Assembly (NCBI RefSeq): GCF_022539665.2
Contig: NC_081332.1
Span: forward strand, 4,373,884-4,437,883
DNA from: Daphnia carinata
Lineage: Eukaryota; Arthropoda; Branchiopoda; Diplostraca; Daphniidae
DNA length: 64,000 bases
Direction: 5' to 3'
Numbering within the stretch: position 1 is the first letter of the stretch; every line of letters starts with the position of its first letter. The translations under genes and the position numbers were made by a program. This document shows positions 62,857-64,000 of this stretch, in pieces. The notes below the pieces were generated by a model, which did no database searches, was not told where the DNA came from, and saw only the letters and a list, made by a program, of their open reading frames with translations.

Positions 62857-64000
62857 ATGGATAGCTCAACCCAAATTACTATGCTTGCTAGACAATTTGA
62901 TGACCTATGCAAGGGTTTCACTAATCTCATTGAAGGTTATTATAAATTTCAAGTAACTATGTTTGGTTGAAGTAACTGATATTTTATATATCATTGTATT
63001 TTTATTTTTTAGATTTTAGAAGATATGCTCTGAATCAAGAAAACTGTCAAATAAAATGGCTTGAGGCTGAGGATGAAGTAAGACACTTAAAGAACCAACT
63101 AAGTGATGCCAACCAGATGAACTCCAAGTTGCAAGCTCAGTATCATCAAACAACTGCCTTGTTAAAAAATGAAGTTAAAGTGCGCACACATCTTCAAGAG
63201 GAAAAGAAAACTCTGGTAAATTATTAGTCTATATGCTTAAAAGACGGGACTGTGGCAGTAACTTTAATTATATCAATAGGAAAAGAAACTTAAATCATCA
63301 AAAGAAAGGAATCATTCAACAGAAAAAAATGAAAACAGCAATGAACCCACTAAGAAGAATCGTCATTCGATGCCAGGGATATGTCCATCCCGAGACTGGT
63401 TATGCAACGAAACTGATTCGAACAGCGTGGGGACACCATCTGTTATTTCTGAAATTTCAAATGAAGGCACAACTCGCGGAAATGAGCTGCCAACATCCAG
63501 TGCTCGATCAAGTCGGGCTTCCAGTCGTGGGAGCCGTCCTTCCAATATGGATTCCTTCATCACCAGCGACGGAGGTTTCAAACGGCGCTCTCGACGTGAT
63601 GTAAGCAGATTAAGAATACAGATTATACTTAATAATGATTCCTGTTTTGTTTGTTAGGGGATACTTGATAATTCATGCAGCGAACGTCTGATCGCCACGA
63701 CGACAGTTTCAATACCCATTAAAGGAGGTCCCATCACAGCAACGTCTGTAATCGAAACAAGTCCAGAAACAAATCAAATGACTGAAGAAATAAATACTTC
63801 TTTTGGTAAAAAACGAAGAGTGCGCATCGACAGTATTCAGCAGTTGGAAAACGAGCCTGATGTCGCCCCAAGTGCACCTTCTCAAAGTATGGTCAACTTG
63901 TAAGAAATCATTCTTGAAAGTACATTGTTTGTCATGTTTCTCTTTTGTAGGTTTGTTAGAACCACCTAAAAATAGGTTTATAATGAATGAAACCTCTCCT
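62857..64000 (+). CDS. RACGAP1: RacGAP1-like paralog, copy C (3' end outside window)
   Basis: Exons: 62857-62935, 63013-63215, 63280-63600, 63658-63886, 63951-64000 (continues off the right edge). The start is the ATG at 62857 (MDSSTQITMLARQFDDL). Exon 2 is again 203 nt and encodes a coiled coil closer to copy A than to copy B (KWLEAEDEVRHLKNQLSDAN; TALLKNEVKVRTHLQEEKK). Exon 3 is Ser/Arg-rich (SSARSSRASSRGSRPS) and ends RRSRRD at the same phase-0 junction as copy A. Exon 4 carries ERLIATTTVSIPIKGGPITA, matching copy A's MIATTTVTVNKGGPITA. The fourth intron has a normal GT donor (A|GTATGG) at the place where copy A uses GC. The C1 and RhoGAP domains would lie beyond the window, so catalytic ability cannot be judged. 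Confidence 0.9.

Overview
The window is eukaryotic nuclear DNA with spliced protein genes. Short introns (mostly 60-90 bp, GT-AG), arthropod-type gene content and very frequent A/T homopolymers suggest an arthropod. A branchiopod crustacean such as Daphnia is the best guess, but that is inference and no marker in the window proves it. I rebuilt every gene by hand by matching splice phases; in each complete gene the exons sum to a multiple of three.

Layout, left to right. (1) 1-2102, minus: a RacGAP1/Tumbleweed-type gene (coiled coil, C1, RhoGAP) that runs off the left edge. (2) 2103-8964: no gene seen. (3) 8965-14568, plus: a small GPI-anchored Ly6/uPAR protein resembling LYPD6, in four exons. 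(4) 19487-40470, minus: a 22-exon CAMTA (calmodulin-binding transcription activator) gene encoding 1539 aa, with CG-1, IPT/TIG, ankyrin and IQ regions, spread over 21 kb because of long homopolymer-rich 5' introns. (5) 44316-46038, minus: AP2M1, the mu subunit of the clathrin adaptor AP-2, 434 aa. (6) 47107-53003, minus: Polyhomeotic, a PRC1 subunit with polyQ, HD1, FCS zinc finger and SAM, 1387 aa. (7) 57461-60249, plus: an SLC28-type concentrative nucleoside transporter, 567 aa. (8) 60615-61900, minus, and 62857-64000, plus: two more RacGAP1-like genes, head to head. The first stops after its C1 domain and has no RhoGAP domain; the second runs off the right edge.

The main surprise is three RacGAP1-like genes in one 64 kb window. 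They share intron positions and phases, with a 203-nt coiled-coil exon in all three, and they include a GAP-less copy. This is a local gene-family expansion around the centralspindlin/cytokinesis GAP. The other genes are unrelated single-copy housekeeping or regulatory genes: Ca2+/calmodulin transcription, endocytosis, Polycomb silencing, nucleoside uptake and surface signalling. They form no operon-like unit. Sequence texture also differs along the window. About 3.6-41.5 kb is packed with A/T homopolymers, (CA)n tracts and a 67-base C run, whereas 42-64 kb has far fewer.

I found no rRNA, tRNA, CRISPR array, transposase, reverse transcriptase or viral gene.
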